From NCBI GenBank assembly GCA_029263355.1, contig JAJCXQ010000289.1, positions 1-37,168 on the forward strand: a stretch of DNA of 37,168 nt, in the 5' to 3' direction. The notes below the pieces were generated by a model. That model had not been told where the DNA came from. It worked only from the letters and a program-made list of their open reading frames with translations, and searched no databases. A program made the translations under genes and the position numbers. Positions 18,385 to 27,844 of the stretch are shown here, in pieces (the first letter of the stretch is position 1; every line of letters begins with the position of its first letter). The stretch is from Acidobacteriota bacterium (lineage in GTDB: Bacteria; Acidobacteriota; Thermoanaerobaculia; Multivoradales; J023).

Positions 18385-19835
18385 GACTCTGTCTCCAGAT
18401 GTTTAGCGAGCTCGACAGCCGCCAGCAGCCCCGCCGCTTTGTTTTCAGTCTCACGTTCTTCCGCCGCCGGATCCGAGTCGGCGACGATACCAGCCCCGGC
18501 GGTGACCGAGGTCTCACCATCACGAACGACCAGCGTCCGAATGGTGATGCAGGTATCGATATCGCCCGAAAAAGAGAAGTAGCCAATGGCGCCGCCATAG
18601 GGGCCGCGAGCCTCGGGCTCCAACTCGTCAATAATCTCCATCGCTCGGATCTTAGGCGCACCGGACAGCGTGCCAGCAGGAAAACACGCGAGCAAGGCGT
18701 CGAGTCCGTCATAACGGTGATCCAGATCTGCTTCGACATTCGAGACCAGATGCATGACGTGACTGTAGCGTTCGATCTCCATGAAGCTACTGACCCGTAC
18801 CGTCCCCGGCGCACCGATCTTGCCCAAATCGTTGCGACCGAGATCAACCAACATGACGTGCTCGGCGCGCTCCTTAGGATCACCTTTGAGGTCGTCAGCG
18901 AGCCGCTGGTCACCTTCGGCATCGATGCCGCGAGGCCGGGTGCCCGCGATCGGTCGAGTCTCGATTTTGTGGCCGACCTTACGCACCAGCATCTCCGGCG
19001 AGGTGCTGATCAACGTCGCGTCCGGAAGATCGAGCAGCACCATGTATGGGCTTGGATTGATCATGCGCAGAGCACGGTAGAGGGCGAGCGGGCCAGGAGC
19101 CTCCGGTACTGTCCATCGACGCGCCAACACCACCTGGAAGATATCCCCCGCCGTAATGTGGTCCTTCGCCTGGCTCACCGCCGCGCGATAGCTTGCACCG
19201 TCGAGGCTGACTTCTCCGAAACCAGCTGGCAGGCTCGAGATCGAGTCCGGTGTTGGCATCGCAACCGCCCGGGTACCACCGTCGGTGGTCAATAGGTGCG
19301 ACAGCTCAGCCAACGATCGCTCGGCATCGTCCATCGTGGTTTCGCCTTCGATCTCGTTGGCGATCGCCAACACCCGCTGTTGAGCGTGATCGAAGACCAC
19401 CAGGGTGTCGAAACGGCCGATGACCGCAATCGGCAAATCGAACGTATCCGGTGGCTTCGACGGCAGGCGCTCGATCAATCGCACCATGTCGTAGCCGAAG
19501 AAGCCGATATAGCCGCCGGTCAAAGGGATCGGACCGCGCTCGCTCTCGATCGAGCCCAGAACCCGGCGTAGCGCGGTCAGCGGGTCACCTTCCGAATCAT
19601 GACGCTGGCCGTCACGCTCGACCTCGAGCCGATCCTCATAGAGGCGATAGAGCTCACTTGGCCTGGCGCCCAGAAAACTGAAACGCGACACCTGCTCACC
19701 GCCCGTGACACTCTCCAGCAGGAAGCGGACCGGGGACAACTTTTCGAGCCGACGGTAAACCGCCAGCGGCGTCAAGCTATCCGCCAAAAACTCGCGGACG
19801 TGCACGACCGCTCGCCGTGATTTGCTGCCCTTCAT
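18381..19835 (-). CDS. trpE: Anthranilate synthase component I
   Basis: 484 aa. It converts chorismate to anthranilate with TrpG. The N-terminal [18 protein letters not shown] contains the LLES element that forms the tryptophan feedback site, so end-product inhibition is expected. Catalytic-domain motifs are [33 protein letters not shown] and the chorismate-site [19 protein letters not shown]. It starts with ATG at 19835, overlapping the hisIE stop (ATGA), the exact junction at which the his and trp gene sets are joined. Confidence 0.98.
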
Positions 19836-20542
19836 GTTTCACCCCCCTCACCATCCGACGCCGCCTGTCGCTGCCGGCGCTGGAGCTCCGCGCCCAGGCG
19901 AGCTGGCTCGACACCGGTCGCCAACAGCAGGACCAACAGATGGTAAAGCAAGTCGGCGCCTTCCTCGACCACTGACTGACGGTCGTCTGCAGACGACGAC
20001 AGCGCCGCAATCACCGTCTCGACAGCTTCCTCGCCAACTTTCTGCGCCACCCGTGGCAGGCCGGCGGCGAGCAGGCGCACGGTGTAACTCGGGGAACTCG
20101 TGTAACTCGAGGCGTCGGCGTCTTGTTGTCTCTGCTTCAGAATTTGCCACAGCCAGCCCAGCTCGATCTCGGCGGGATTGGGTTCGAAACAGCTACGCGT
20201 CCCAAGATGGCACGCCGGCCCGGCAGGACGGACGCGCAATAACAACGTGTCCTGATCACAGTCGGCCCGGAGCTCGACAACTTCGAGGGTGTTGCCCGAG
20301 GTTGCTCCCTTGAGCCACAGCTCTTGCCGCGACCGACTCCAGAAATGAGCCAGCTTGGTGGCGATCGTCTTCTCCACCGCTTCGCGATTGGCATAGGCCA
20401 ACATCAACACCGCACCGCTCATCTCGTCTTGAGCGATCACCGGCAGCAGCCCACGGTCGTCGTAGGTCAGGGCAGCAGGATCCACCCCGCCGAAAGCGCC
20501 GAAAGCGCCGAAAGCAGTGTTGCTGTTGTCCTGCATTGTCAT
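19832..20542 (-). CDS. hisIE: Bifunctional phosphoribosyl-AMP cyclohydrolase / phosphoribosyl-ATP pyrophosphatase
   Basis: 236 aa. The N-terminal HisI domain has [25 protein letters not shown] and the zinc site [10 protein letters not shown]. The C-terminal HisE domain has [21 protein letters not shown] and the [14 protein letters not shown] helix. Steps two and three of histidine synthesis are thus on one chain. The extreme N-terminus carries an [10 protein letters not shown] repeat from a 9-base DNA repeat (about 20489-20515). ATG at 20542 overlaps the hisF stop. Last his gene, directly followed by trpE. Confidence 0.97.
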   Translation of the reverse strand: MTMQDNSNTAFGAFGAFGGVDPAALTYDDRGLLPVIAQDEMSGAVLMLAYANREAVEKTIATKLAHFWSRSRQELWLKGATSGNTLEVVELRADCDQDTLLLRVRPAGPACHLGTRSCFEPNPAEIELGWLWQILKQRQQDADASSYTSSPSYTVRLLAAGLPRVAQKVGEEAVETVIAALSSSADDRQSVVEEGADLLYHLLVLLLATGVEPARLGAELQRRQRQAASDGEGGET

Positions 20543-21348
20543 GATGGACTCTCCCGCATCGGAAACCCCTGTTGTTCCAGGTAGGCTTTGATCTCACCCA
20601 CCGTATACGTTCCTTGATGAAAGATCGACGCTGCCAGAACCGCGGCGGCTCCGGCTTTCAGCGCCGCCGCGAGATGCTCGGGTCGACCGGCGCCGCCGGA
20701 GGCGATCACCGGCACGCTGACCCGACGGCAGACTTCTTCCAACAACTCCAAGTCATAACCATCTTTCGTGCCATCGCTGTCGATGCTGGTGAGCAGAATC
20801 TCGCCAGCCCCGCGCTCGACGCCTTCGACGATCCACTCGATGGCGTCGATACCCCGTGGCCGTCGGCCGCCATGGGTCACCACCTGCCACCGACTGTCGG
20901 GGCGCGGGCGGCTCCAGCGTCCCGCGTCGACCGAGAGCACCACACACTGGCTACCGAAACGCCGAGCGAGCTCGTCGAGCAGCTCGGGTCGATCGATCGG
21001 CGACGAGTTGAGCGCCACCTTGTCGGCCCCGGAACGCAACAGCCGCTCGGCGTCTTCCAACCGACGAACACCGCCACCGACACTGAGCGGGATGAACACC
21101 TGCTCCGCCGTCCGACGGATCCAATCACGATCGGCGTCACGACCTTCGGGGGAGGCGGTGATGTCGAGAAAAACGATCTCGTCAGCCCCCTGCTCAGCAT
21201 AACGTGCTGCCGACTCCGCCGGATCACCTTGATCCTGCAAATTCTTGAAGCGAACTCCTTTGACCACTCGGCCATCGCGCACGTCGAGGCAGGGGATGAT
21301 CCGGTTCGTCAAGCCGGTGAGCTTGGTCGATCCGCTCGCCGGGGTCAT
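20539..21348 (-). CDS. hisF: Imidazole glycerol phosphate synthase, cyclase subunit
   Basis: 269 aa TIM barrel. With HisH it makes imidazole-glycerol phosphate and AICAR. Landmarks: [17 protein letters not shown] with the catalytic Asp, [21 protein letters not shown], the second catalytic Asp in [15 protein letters not shown], and PVIASGGAG. The first 12 residues are a short extension. ATG at 21348 overlaps the hisA stop (ATGA). Confidence 0.98.
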   Translation of the reverse strand: MTPASGSTKLTGLTNRIIPCLDVRDGRVVKGVRFKNLQDQGDPAESAARYAEQGADEIVFLDITASPEGRDADRDWIRRTAEQVFIPLSVGGGVRRLEDAERLLRSGADKVALNSSPIDRPELLDELARRFGSQCVVLSVDAGRWSRPRPDSRWQVVTHGGRRPRGIDAIEWIVEGVERGAGEILLTSIDSDGTKDGYDLELLEEVCRRVSVPVIASGGAGRPEHLAAALKAGAAAVLAASIFHQGTYTVGEIKAYLEQQGFPMRESPS

Positions 21349-22070
21349 GAAGTGCTCCCGACTGCACAGGCCGCCAAGGCTTCAGCGACGGTGAACAGCC
21401 CCTCGTACAACGCCTTGCCGACGATCGCGCCAGCAATCTCTGGCACCCGTGCCGCGGCGCGCAGGTCATCCAGAGACCGGGTACCGCCGGACAACAACGC
21501 CGGCATCCCGGTCAACTCCGCCACCCGTCGCACCAACTCGAGATTGGGACCTTCGAGAGTCCCGTCACGTTCGACATCGGTGACCAGGACCGCCGGGCAC
21601 TCGAGACCGCGCAATCGTGCAGCCACCTCGTCTAAAGACGTTCGGGCTGCTTCCTTCCAACCGGCGATTCGCAACTTGCCGCGGGCGAGCTCTAGCGCCG
21701 GTACGACGCGGCCGGGGAACGCCTCCACGATGCGCTGAAAAGCATCACCATCCCGGGCCACGATCGATCCCAGCACCACCCGTTCGCAGCCGGCTCGCAG
21801 CGCCCAGTCGACCGCGTCGAGATCGTGCAAGCCGCCGCCGAGTTCGATGCGGGTGTCGCCAGCCGCCAGCTCGGTGATCAGCTGACGTTGCGGCGTCTCG
21901 CCGAACGCAGCGTCAAGATCCACAATATGAACCCGCTCGGCGCCAGCCTCGACGTATTGCTGCAACACCTGACGTGGGTCGAGGCCATAACTGCGACGGC
22001 GATCATCGTCACCCTGCGTCAGCCGTACGACTTCACCGTGCCGTAGATCAATCGCTGGAATCAGCTGCAT
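21345..22070 (-). CDS. hisA: ProFAR isomerase
   Basis: 241 aa TIM barrel, isomerising ProFAR to PRFAR. Conserved segments are [19 protein letters not shown] with the catalytic Asp, [34 protein letters not shown] with the second catalytic Asp, and [12 protein letters not shown] separate trpF exists, so a dual HisA/TrpF role is unnecessary. The ATG at 22070 lies 23 bases inside hisH and gives the canonical start; the open frame further upstream to 22547 is a shadow of hisH. Confidence 0.97.
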   Translation of the reverse strand: MQLIPAIDLRHGEVVRLTQGDDDRRRSYGLDPRQVLQQYVEAGAERVHIVDLDAAFGETPQRQLITELAAGDTRIELGGGLHDLDAVDWALRAGCERVVLGSIVARDGDAFQRIVEAFPGRVVPALELARGKLRIAGWKEAARTSLDEVAARLRGLECPAVLVTDVERDGTLEGPNLELVRRVAELTGMPALLSGGTRSLDDLRAAARVPEIAGAIVGKALYEGLFTVAEALAACAVGSTS

Positions 22071-22719
22071 GAGCGAGCTCCAGAAAGTTCGAAAGTAGGC
22101 TGAGACCCGCAGGACCACTGCGCTCGGGGTGAAATTGTGTTCCCAGGATTCGGCCGCGACCGGCCACCGCGATGAACGGCACACCGTGGGTCGCACGTGC
22201 CAGGCACGTAGAGTCGGGGCATAGAGAGTCCGAGGTCGCATGGGGTGCGAAGCTGTGGACAAAGTAGAAGTAGCTGCCGCTGGGGATGCCCGCGAACAGC
22301 GCGTGGCTGGTTTCGTCGTGCAGCTGATTCCAACCGATGTGCGGTATCGGCACGTCGTCCGGAAGCTGACGGACGACTCCCGGCAACAGGCCAAGTCCGT
22401 CGGTGTTGCCGAACTCTTCGCCGCGATCGAACAACAATTGGAAACCGACGCAAATCCCCAGCAGCCAGGCGCCATGGTCGACCGCGGAGCGCAAAGCCTC
22501 TTCCATTGCCCCGCGCAGCGTTTCGCGCGGCGGCCGAAAGGCTCCAACCCCTGGCAGCACCAGGCACTTTGCAGACGAGATGACCTGCGGATCGGTGGTC
22601 ACCCGACAGTCCCCACCGACATGACGCAGGGCGCGAGCCAAGTTGTCGAGATTACCGACCCCGGCGTCGATGACGATGGTCTCCGCGGCAAATTGCGAGG
22701 GGTCGTTCAGCTCAGTCAT
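22048..22719 (-). CDS. hisH: Imidazole glycerol phosphate synthase, glutaminase subunit
   Basis: 223 aa class I glutamine amidotransferase feeding ammonia to HisF. The nucleophile is C90 in LGICVGFQLLF, with the oxyanion PGVGAF segment before it and the His-Glu pair in TQFHPERS. VHSFAPHA is also typical. The ATG at 22719 overlaps the hisB stop (ATGA). A longer open frame reaching 23106 is a shadow of hisB. Confidence 0.97.
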   Translation of the reverse strand: MTELNDPSQFAAETIVIDAGVGNLDNLARALRHVGGDCRVTTDPQVISSAKCLVLPGVGAFRPPRETLRGAMEEALRSAVDHGAWLLGICVGFQLLFDRGEEFGNTDGLGLLPGVVRQLPDDVPIPHIGWNQLHDETSHALFAGIPSGSYFYFVHSFAPHATSDSLCPDSTCLARATHGVPFIAVAGRGRILGTQFHPERSGPAGLSLLSNFLELAHAADSSD

Positions 22720-23339
22720 GCCGTCAGTGTCCCTTTGGTGCTCGGCACATCCCCCTCGCCTCCACCAGCACGCAGGGTGACCGCTTGCCTCAGGGCTAGA
22801 GCCACCGCCTTGAACGCCGCCTCGGCGGCATGGTGACCATTGCGGGCCGTCAAGACATCGAGATGCAGAGTCATGCGGCCACGATCGGCCAGGGCGTGGA
22901 AGAAGTCGACAATCAACGACAACGGGAACTGCTGGGTGACCCAGGTATTCTCGAGCTCGGGCGGCAAGCTGCTGGCCAGGAACCCGCGCCCCGAGATATC
23001 CACCACGGCGCGCGCCAAAGCCTCGTCCAGGGGCGCATAAGCATGAGCGAATCGCACGATACCGCGCCGGTCGCCGAGCGCCTCGACAAACGCCTCCCCT
23101 AGGCAAATGCCGACGTCCTCCACCGTGTGGTGAAGATCAACGTGGGTGTCGCCCTGGGCCTCGATCTCGAGTCCAAAACCACCATGGGTTGCCAGAGCGT
23201 CCAGCATGTGGGAGAAAAAACCGTCTGGCACGTCGATCGTGCGGCGCCCCCCGTCTAGGTTCAAAGACAGACTGATTTGGGTCTCTGAAGTGCGACGCTC
23301 GACACGGGCCTGACGTTTCGTCGTGCTGTCCTGTTTCAT
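22716..23339 (-). CDS. hisB: Imidazoleglycerol-phosphate dehydratase
   Basis: 207 aa, monofunctional (no phosphatase domain). The manganese-binding repeats are DLHHTVEDVG and NGHHAAEAAFKA, with FFSHMLDALATHGGF and LDEALARAVVDISGR also conserved. The histidinol-phosphatase step must therefore be provided by a gene outside this window. ATG at 23339 overlaps the hisC stop. Confidence 0.97.
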   Translation of the reverse strand: MKQDSTTKRQARVERRTSETQISLSLNLDGGRRTIDVPDGFFSHMLDALATHGGFGLEIEAQGDTHVDLHHTVEDVGICLGEAFVEALGDRRGIVRFAHAYAPLDEALARAVVDISGRGFLASSLPPELENTWVTQQFPLSLIVDFFHALADRGRMTLHLDVLTARNGHHAAEAAFKAVALALRQAVTLRAGGGEGDVPSTKGTLTA

Positions 23340-24547
23340 CGTGCTGCCCCTACGAGGGTCGATGGCGCGACGGTCGATGGCGCAACGGTTGATGGCGCAA
23401 CGGTTGATGCCGCGACGGTTGATGCCGCGAAGGTCGATGGCGAGCTCAGCATCTCCGTAAGGGCTCCGCGGGTCGCCCGCAAGGCCACCCCATTACCGAC
23501 AGAAATCCTGAAACAGCCAGCGAGGCCTGGGTAGGAGCTCACATCCCGCACCCGGATACTGGCGGCTTCGAGTCCTTCGAGCACCGCGTCAAGGCTCACC
23601 CGATCCGGACAACGAGCCAAAATGAAGTTGGTTTGAGATGGAAACGTTTCGAAACCGAGATCTTCCAGCATGCTCTGCCATTGCGCACGACGACCGATCA
23701 CCACCCGCACTCGACGCTGCACCGCGGCACTCGCCGCCAACGCCGATTCCGCCGCCAGCTCGCTGGCAAAGTTGAGGTTGTAGGGCAGCTTGACCTTGAT
23801 GAGCTCGGTCACCAGGGCCGGATCCGCCAAGACGTAGCCGACTCGCCAAGCCGCCATCGTCCAGGCTTTCGACAGGGTGCGGAAGATCATCAGATGGCGA
23901 TGACGGGCCAACAGCGGCCGATAGTCGACATCGCAGAATTCGTCGTAAGCATTGTCGAGTAATAACGGCGCTGCCATACGCTCCAGAAGACGCTCGAGAG
24001 CCTCGACGCTCACCGCCTCGCCGGTCGGATTGTTGGGTGAGCACAAGATCAATGGCCGGGTCGGCTCGAGCTCGATCTCCCGTTCGAGCTCTGCCATCGG
24101 CATCGTCAGGTCGGCGCGGGGCGGCAAGAACCGGGGTTGAGCGTGGGTCCGCAGCGCGAGCAATTTGTAGAGACTGAAGCTCGGCACGGTTCCCAGCACC
24201 TCCTGTCCCACCCGAGTCACGGCCTCGACGGTGAGGGCCAACAACTCGCCGGAGCCATTTCCCAACAACACCCCCTCACCGGGCCATCCTTGGCTGTCGC
24301 CGATCACATGGCGCAGGTGATCGGAATTGAAATCTGGATAGGTCCCCCACGAGCGGGCGGCGAGCGGCGCCAGGATCCGCTGTTTGACCGGCCGTGGCAA
24401 GTCAAAGGGCATCTCGTTCTGGTCCAGCTTGAAGCGACAGGGTGAACGATCCAGCTCGTAAGCTTGTAACTGCCGCAGCTCGGGACGGACACAGTTGGCG
24501 GGATCGAAGGACATCGCGGGCTCGCACTTCGCAGCGGGTTGCATCAT
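23336..24547 (-). CDS. hisC: Histidinol-phosphate aminotransferase
   Basis: About 403 aa, a class I/II PLP aminotransferase. Landmarks: [40 protein letters not shown] and the Schiff-base Lys in [17 protein letters not shown]. The last 30 residues are a repeat tail ([21 protein letters not shown]) encoded by about six 15-base tandem repeats at roughly 23357-23441; this is not part of the enzyme fold. The frame opens TTG-ATG-ATG at 24550-24542; the ATG at 24547, overlapping the hisD stop, is taken, with AGAGGA upstream. Confidence 0.96.
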   Translation of the reverse strand: MMQPAAKCEPAMSFDPANCVRPELRQLQAYELDRSPCRFKLDQNEMPFDLPRPVKQRILAPLAARSWGTYPDFNSDHLRHVIGDSQGWPGEGVLLGNGSGELLALTVEAVTRVGQEVLGTVPSFSLYKLLALRTHAQPRFLPPRADLTMPMAELEREIELEPTRPLILCSPNNPTGEAVSVEALERLLERMAAPLLLDNAYDEFCDVDYRPLLARHRHLMIFRTLSKAWTMAAWRVGYVLADPALVTELIKVKLPYNLNFASELAAESALAASAAVQRRVRVVIGRRAQWQSMLEDLGFETFPSQTNFILARCPDRVSLDAVLEGLEAASIRVRDVSSYPGLAGCFRISVGNGVALRATRGALTEMLSSPSTFAASTVAASTVAPSTVAPSTVAPSTLVGAAR

Positions 24548-25857
24548 CAAGTCCTCTTATTCAGTCGTCTACGGGCTGATGCGGCATGAGCCGGTAAACC
24601 TTCGGCATCCGCCAACACGGCAGCGGCGGCGGCGGCTCGATGTGCCGCTGATGGGTTGAAACGCACGACGTGCGACCGCCGCACAAAATCCTCGACGCCG
24701 AGGGCCGACGCGAAACGGGCCGTGCCGCCGGTCGGCAGCACGTGGCTTGGCCCGGCGATGTAGTCACCGAACACCACCGGCGTCGAGGGGCCAACAAAAA
24801 TCGCCGCGGCGGTCGACACCCGCTCCACCAGAGCTTCGGCAGTACTTCCGATCAATTGCAGATGCTCGGGAGCAATCGCCTCAGCGACCGCCAAGGCCTC
24901 GTCCATATCACTCACCACTAGAGCCGTTTCGAGCGCCGCTTTGGCCACCTGGGCCGTCGCCAGCCCCTTCAACTGGCGGGTCAGCTCGCTGGCGACCTGT
25001 TTCGCCAACTTGCGCTGATCGGTCACCAACAGAGCCAGAGCCCGCGGATCGTGCTCCGCTTGAGCCAGTAGATCGGACGCCACCAGCGCCGGCTCCGCAT
25101 CGCCGCTGGCGACGATCACCACCTCACTAGGGCCCGCCAAACCATCGATGGCGACGTCGGCGGAGACCAGATGTTTGGCGGCGGTAACCCAAGCGTTGCC
25201 GGGGCCGACGATCTTGTCGACCCGGCGCACGCTCTCCGTGCCGTAGGCGAGAGCGGCTACCGCCTGCGCGCCGCCCATGCCCCAAACTTCCTTCACTCCC
25301 AACAGCTGGCAGACTCGACGCAGGACGCCGCTCTGCTGCCAGGCCCGCGGCGGGGTGACGACAACAATGTCTTTGACCCCGGCGATCCGCGCCGGCACCA
25401 CCGTCATCACCGCGGTCGAGGAATAGGCCGCCCGCCCGCCGGGGACGTAAATGCCGACGCGTCCTACCGGTGTCCGCCGTTCTTCCAACTCGACGCCGCT
25501 GTCCGCGATCTTGCCGCCCGGGTGCGCCTGATGTTCGTGATACCGCTCCACTGCCGCAATCGCTCGCACCAGAGCTTGCTCGACACCCGGCGCCAGCTGA
25601 TCTCCCGGCAGCGCTTCTCCGAGATCGTCCTGCGGCGACACTGCCAGCTGCAACTCATCGATCGACCGCGCCTTGAAACCATCGTACTTTCGCACTGCCT
25701 TCATCAAAGCTCGGTCACCGCCACGCCGCACGTCATCGACGATCCGACCGGCGCTCGCCAGCACCTCGCCGGACAACATCGACTCCCCACGACGACTCAA
25801 CTGATCGAGCAGCTTGCGTCCCTGGCGGGACTTCGATTTGAGAATCTTGAACGCCAT
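24547..25857 (-). CDS. hisD: Histidinol dehydrogenase
   Basis: 436 aa. It oxidises histidinol to histidine in two NAD-dependent steps. Conserved regions are YVPGGRAAYSSTAVMTVVPA, VWGMGGAQAVAALAYGT, DKIVGPGNAWVTAAK, zinc ligands in LLAQAEHDPRA, the catalytic PEHLQL and GDYIAGPSHVLPTGGTARF. The ATG at 25857 overlaps the hisG stop by one base (TAATG). The open frame continuing to 26100 is a shadow of hisG. Confidence 0.98.
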   Translation of the reverse strand: MAFKILKSKSRQGRKLLDQLSRRGESMLSGEVLASAGRIVDDVRRGGDRALMKAVRKYDGFKARSIDELQLAVSPQDDLGEALPGDQLAPGVEQALVRAIAAVERYHEHQAHPGGKIADSGVELEERRTPVGRVGIYVPGGRAAYSSTAVMTVVPARIAGVKDIVVVTPPRAWQQSGVLRRVCQLLGVKEVWGMGGAQAVAALAYGTESVRRVDKIVGPGNAWVTAAKHLVSADVAIDGLAGPSEVVIVASGDAEPALVASDLLAQAEHDPRALALLVTDQRKLAKQVASELTRQLKGLATAQVAKAALETALVVSDMDEALAVAEAIAPEHLQLIGSTAEALVERVSTAAAIFVGPSTPVVFGDYIAGPSHVLPTGGTARFASALGVEDFVRRSHVVRFNPSAAHRAAAAAAVLADAEGLPAHAASARRRLNKRT

Positions 25858-26483
25858 TATTCCACCACCTCCGCCGCTTCGAAGCGGTCGATCCAACGAT
25901 TGAGCTCCGCCCGATGTAACTGATAGGCCGATCGATTGACCACCAGGCAAGGCTGTATTTGCCGCACGACTTCGAGCTCGACCAGGCCGTTGTCGCGCAG
26001 GGTACGACCGGTCTGGACGATATCGAGCGCCACCTCGGCGAGATTGAGCAGCGGCGCCAGCTCGATCGAGCCCGAGAGCTTCAGAATATCGGCGCTCCAA
26101 GGTCGATCGGCCAGCACTTTGCGGGCGATTCGCGGATATTTCGACGCCAGCCGGATCTGGTCCCCGGGCCGGGGCATGGCACCTTCATCGCCGATCAACG
26201 ACATCCGACAATGTCCGTCGCGAAAACGCCCCGGAATCAACAGATCACCGTCAACCTCTTCCAAAACATCCGAGCCCACGACACCGCAGTCGGCGATACC
26301 GTACTCGACGTAGAGCGGCACATCCCAATCCTTCAACAACAACACTTCCAAGCCCTCGTCCGGGAGGGCCAACCGTAACCGGCGGTCGCCCAGCTCGAGC
26401 CCCGCCAGACCGATGCCGGCGGCCCGAAAACCAGCCAAGGCGATCTCGAGATTACGCCCCTTGGGTAGTGCCAGGCGAATCAC
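25857..26483 (-). CDS. hisG: ATP phosphoribosyltransferase, short form
   Basis: 208 aa, so the short HisG(S) type that lacks the C-terminal regulatory domain and needs HisZ. It catalyses the committed first step (ATP plus PRPP). Landmarks: LALPKGRNLE, GIADCGVVGSDVL, ASKYPRIARKVL, LSGSIELAPLLNLAEVALDIVQTGRTL with the PRPP-binding site. GTG start at 26483 overlaps the hisZ stop (GTGA), matching the required HisG-HisZ partnership. Confidence 0.97.
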   Translation of the reverse strand: MIRLALPKGRNLEIALAGFRAAGIGLAGLELGDRRLRLALPDEGLEVLLLKDWDVPLYVEYGIADCGVVGSDVLEEVDGDLLIPGRFRDGHCRMSLIGDEGAMPRPGDQIRLASKYPRIARKVLADRPWSADILKLSGSIELAPLLNLAEVALDIVQTGRTLRDNGLVELEVVRQIQPCLVVNRSAYQLHRAELNRWIDRFEAAEVVE

Positions 26484-27508
26484 TCTTCTGCCTCCAGCGG
26501 CTCTCTTTCCTGCGACGCAGCTTCCACCGAAGAATGTCCGTGCCCCAAGAGGCGATCAAGGCTGAGTGAGAAACCCGACGCCGTCACCTCCGCACCGAGG
26601 CGCTGGAACAATCCGTCGTAACGCCCACCGGCGCCCACTGGCTCGGCGGCGGCGCCGGCAAAAGCGCGGAACACCAAGCCGTCGTAGTAGGCTCGCGGGC
26701 CTCCCGCCATCTGCAGCTCCGGCGCCAGCGCTTGATCGGCAAACTCCGCCAGGTCGACCCGCAACTCGATGTTGGGAAACGCTTCAGCGAGCTCGCGACA
26801 GGTGACCGTCAATCGTTCGAGCCGTTCCGCCGCCAGATCTCCGAGCTCGCCTGGATCGTCCGGCACACCGTTTTCGATTACCTGTAACAACGCGGATCGA
26901 TGCCCCCGCGCCACTCGGCGCTCGCGGCGCATCACCGCGGCCGTCACCGCCGTCGGATCATCACCGTTGGCAGCCGCCAGCAACAGCCGGTCGAGGGCGC
27001 CGGCGAAGCCCATCACCACAAACAACCGTCGCCGCTCGCCGACCGCCAGAAGGTCGAGAAACTTCTGCAAGGCAGCCCGCTCCCCGTCTTCCCCGGGCAA
27101 ACCCAGGACCTCGGCGCCGAGCTGATACGTCTCACGCTGGCGACCGACACGTTCTTCCTGATAGCGCAACACATCACCGCGGTAGAACAGTCGGAGCGGT
27201 AGCTCGAGGGAAGCGAGGCGCGGCGCCAGCAACCGCGCCAACATCGGCGTGAAATCAGCGCGCAGCGCCAGCACCTCACCGTCGCGATCGACGAAACGAT
27301 AAAGCTCATCGCGCGCCGTCCAACTCGACCCAGTGTTGGTCAACATCGCCTCATAGGGATCGAGGTAGTCGACCACCGGCAAGATGACCTCGTCGAAGCG
27401 GCTCGCCAGCAACCGTTCCACCAACGTTGCTTCGAGCTCCCGATGGCGGCGGGCACTATCAAGAAACAACGCCGCCACCCCGGTAGGAAGGGCTGCCGAG
27501 ACTCTCAT
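26480..27508 (-). CDS. hisZ: ATP phosphoribosyltransferase regulatory subunit
   Basis: 342 aa. A histidyl-tRNA-synthetase paralogue that activates short HisG and mediates histidine feedback. It has class II synthetase-like segments (LALRADFTPMLARLLA, LFYRGDVLRYQEERVGRQRETYQLGAEVLG, GAGGRYDGLFQRLG). It lacks the long C-terminal anticodon-binding domain and a full HisS exists at 32341, so it is HisZ, not a second synthetase. The ATG at 27508 has GGAGGA six bases upstream; a TTG two codons earlier is less likely. First structural gene of the his-trp unit, about 330 bases after the promoter. Confidence 0.96.
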   Translation of the reverse strand: MRVSAALPTGVAALFLDSARRHRELEATLVERLLASRFDEVILPVVDYLDPYEAMLTNTGSSWTARDELYRFVDRDGEVLALRADFTPMLARLLAPRLASLELPLRLFYRGDVLRYQEERVGRQRETYQLGAEVLGLPGEDGERAALQKFLDLLAVGERRRLFVVMGFAGALDRLLLAAANGDDPTAVTAAVMRRERRVARGHRSALLQVIENGVPDDPGELGDLAAERLERLTVTCRELAEAFPNIELRVDLAEFADQALAPELQMAGGPRAYYDGLVFRAFAGAAAEPVGAGGRYDGLFQRLGAEVTASGFSLSLDRLLGHGHSSVEAASQEREPLEAEE

Positions 27509-27564
27509 CGGCAATCCTCCAACGTGCCGCCCCCTGCCGAGACTCTACCTACTGCCGAGACTCT
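27493..27564. repeat. Three 13-bp repeats spanning the hisZ start
   Basis: CTGCCGAGACTCT occurs at 27493-27505 (inside the first codons of hisZ), 27534-27546 and 27552-27564 (in the untranslated leader). The two upstream copies look like duplications of the hisZ 5' end placed before its ribosome site. Their role is unknown. Confidence 0.75.
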
Positions 27565-27615
27565 ACCCGGACGCAATGTCGATCTGTGAAATTCTGTAGG
27601 TGTCACGAACATCGG

Positions 27616-27694
27616 CCTCTCTCTTCCGGAAGATCCGGAAAGAGGTGCGATGTGGCGCGCTGAAGTCCTCGTCCCGGATTTTGCTACCGGGACG
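27616..27694 (-). promoter_or_regulatory. Candidate attenuator hairpins between leader peptide and hisZ
   Basis: Two strong hairpins follow the leader stop codon. The first is 27670-27694: CGTCCCGG and CCGGGACG, a perfect 8-bp stem with a 9-base loop. The second is 27616-27645: a 7-bp TTCCGGA/TCCGGAA core with a 3-base loop, extended by an imperfect CCTCT/AGAGG arm. The 3' arm region of the first (complement of 27672-27680) can instead pair for 9 bp with 27763-27771 inside the leader ORF. It also shares a 6-bp complement (CCGGAT) with the second hairpin. Mutually exclusive folds are thus possible, as in classical attenuators. Neither hairpin is followed by a clear U-run, so intrinsic termination is not proven. 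Confidence 0.6.
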
Positions 27695-27705
27695 TCACCC
27701 CGGAG

Positions 27706-27819
27706 TCAGATACCGTGATGATGCACGCCGTACCACCAGCTGCTGATCGCGCAGCCGTCCGCAATCCGGGAAACCGGAGCGGTGAGTGTGGACGAAGTGG
27801 GGAACTTTTTAGACATCAT
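27706..27819 (-). CDS. Leader peptide with tandem Trp and triple His codons (his-trp attenuator)
   Basis: A 37-codon ORF beginning ATG-ATG (27819, 27816) and ending SSWWYGVHHHGI before a TGA at 27706-27708. The two TGG codons are at 27733-27738 and the three His codons at 27715-27723. AGAGG lies 8 bases before the first ATG, and the sigma-70 promoter is only about 20 bases further upstream. Leader peptides rich in the regulated amino acid control trp and his operons in many bacteria by ribosome stalling. This one contains codons for both end products and precedes a fused his-trp operon, so it probably senses both charged tRNAs. The position, size and codon content together make chance unlikely; the mechanism is inferred. 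Confidence 0.88.
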   Translation of the reverse strand: MMSKKFPTSSTLTAPVSRIADGCAISSWWYGVHHHGI

Positions 27820-27824
27820 TCAGC

Positions 27825-27840
27825 TCGCCTCTACAGGCGA
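27825..27840 (-). other. 5'-end hairpin of the his-trp transcript
   Basis: TCGCCT-GTAG-AGGCGA is a perfect 6-bp stem at the predicted 5' end of the transcript. Its 3' arm includes part of the leader peptide's ribosome site (AGAGG), so it could limit leader translation or protect the transcript end. Confidence 0.45.
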
Positions 27841-27844
27841 ACGC

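Noticed and set aside
20572..21738. Long plus-strand open frame of 388 codons
   Set aside because: It is antisense to hisF and hisA, whose catalytic motifs are intact; its composition is that of a GC-rich shadow frame.
22071..22547. N-terminal extension of hisA
   Set aside because: The extra codons overlie hisH and the family start [12 protein letters not shown] lies at 22070.
25858..26100. N-terminal extension of hisD
   Set aside because: It overlies hisG; the ATG at 25857 overlaps the hisG stop and gives the usual length.
26480..27508. Second histidyl-tRNA synthetase
   Set aside because: The protein lacks the C-terminal anticodon-binding domain, sits beside short HisG, and a complete hisS is present at 32341.
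27616..27645. Firm call of an intrinsic terminator in the his-trp leader
   Set aside because: The hairpin is good but no U-run follows, so it is reported only as a candidate attenuator element.
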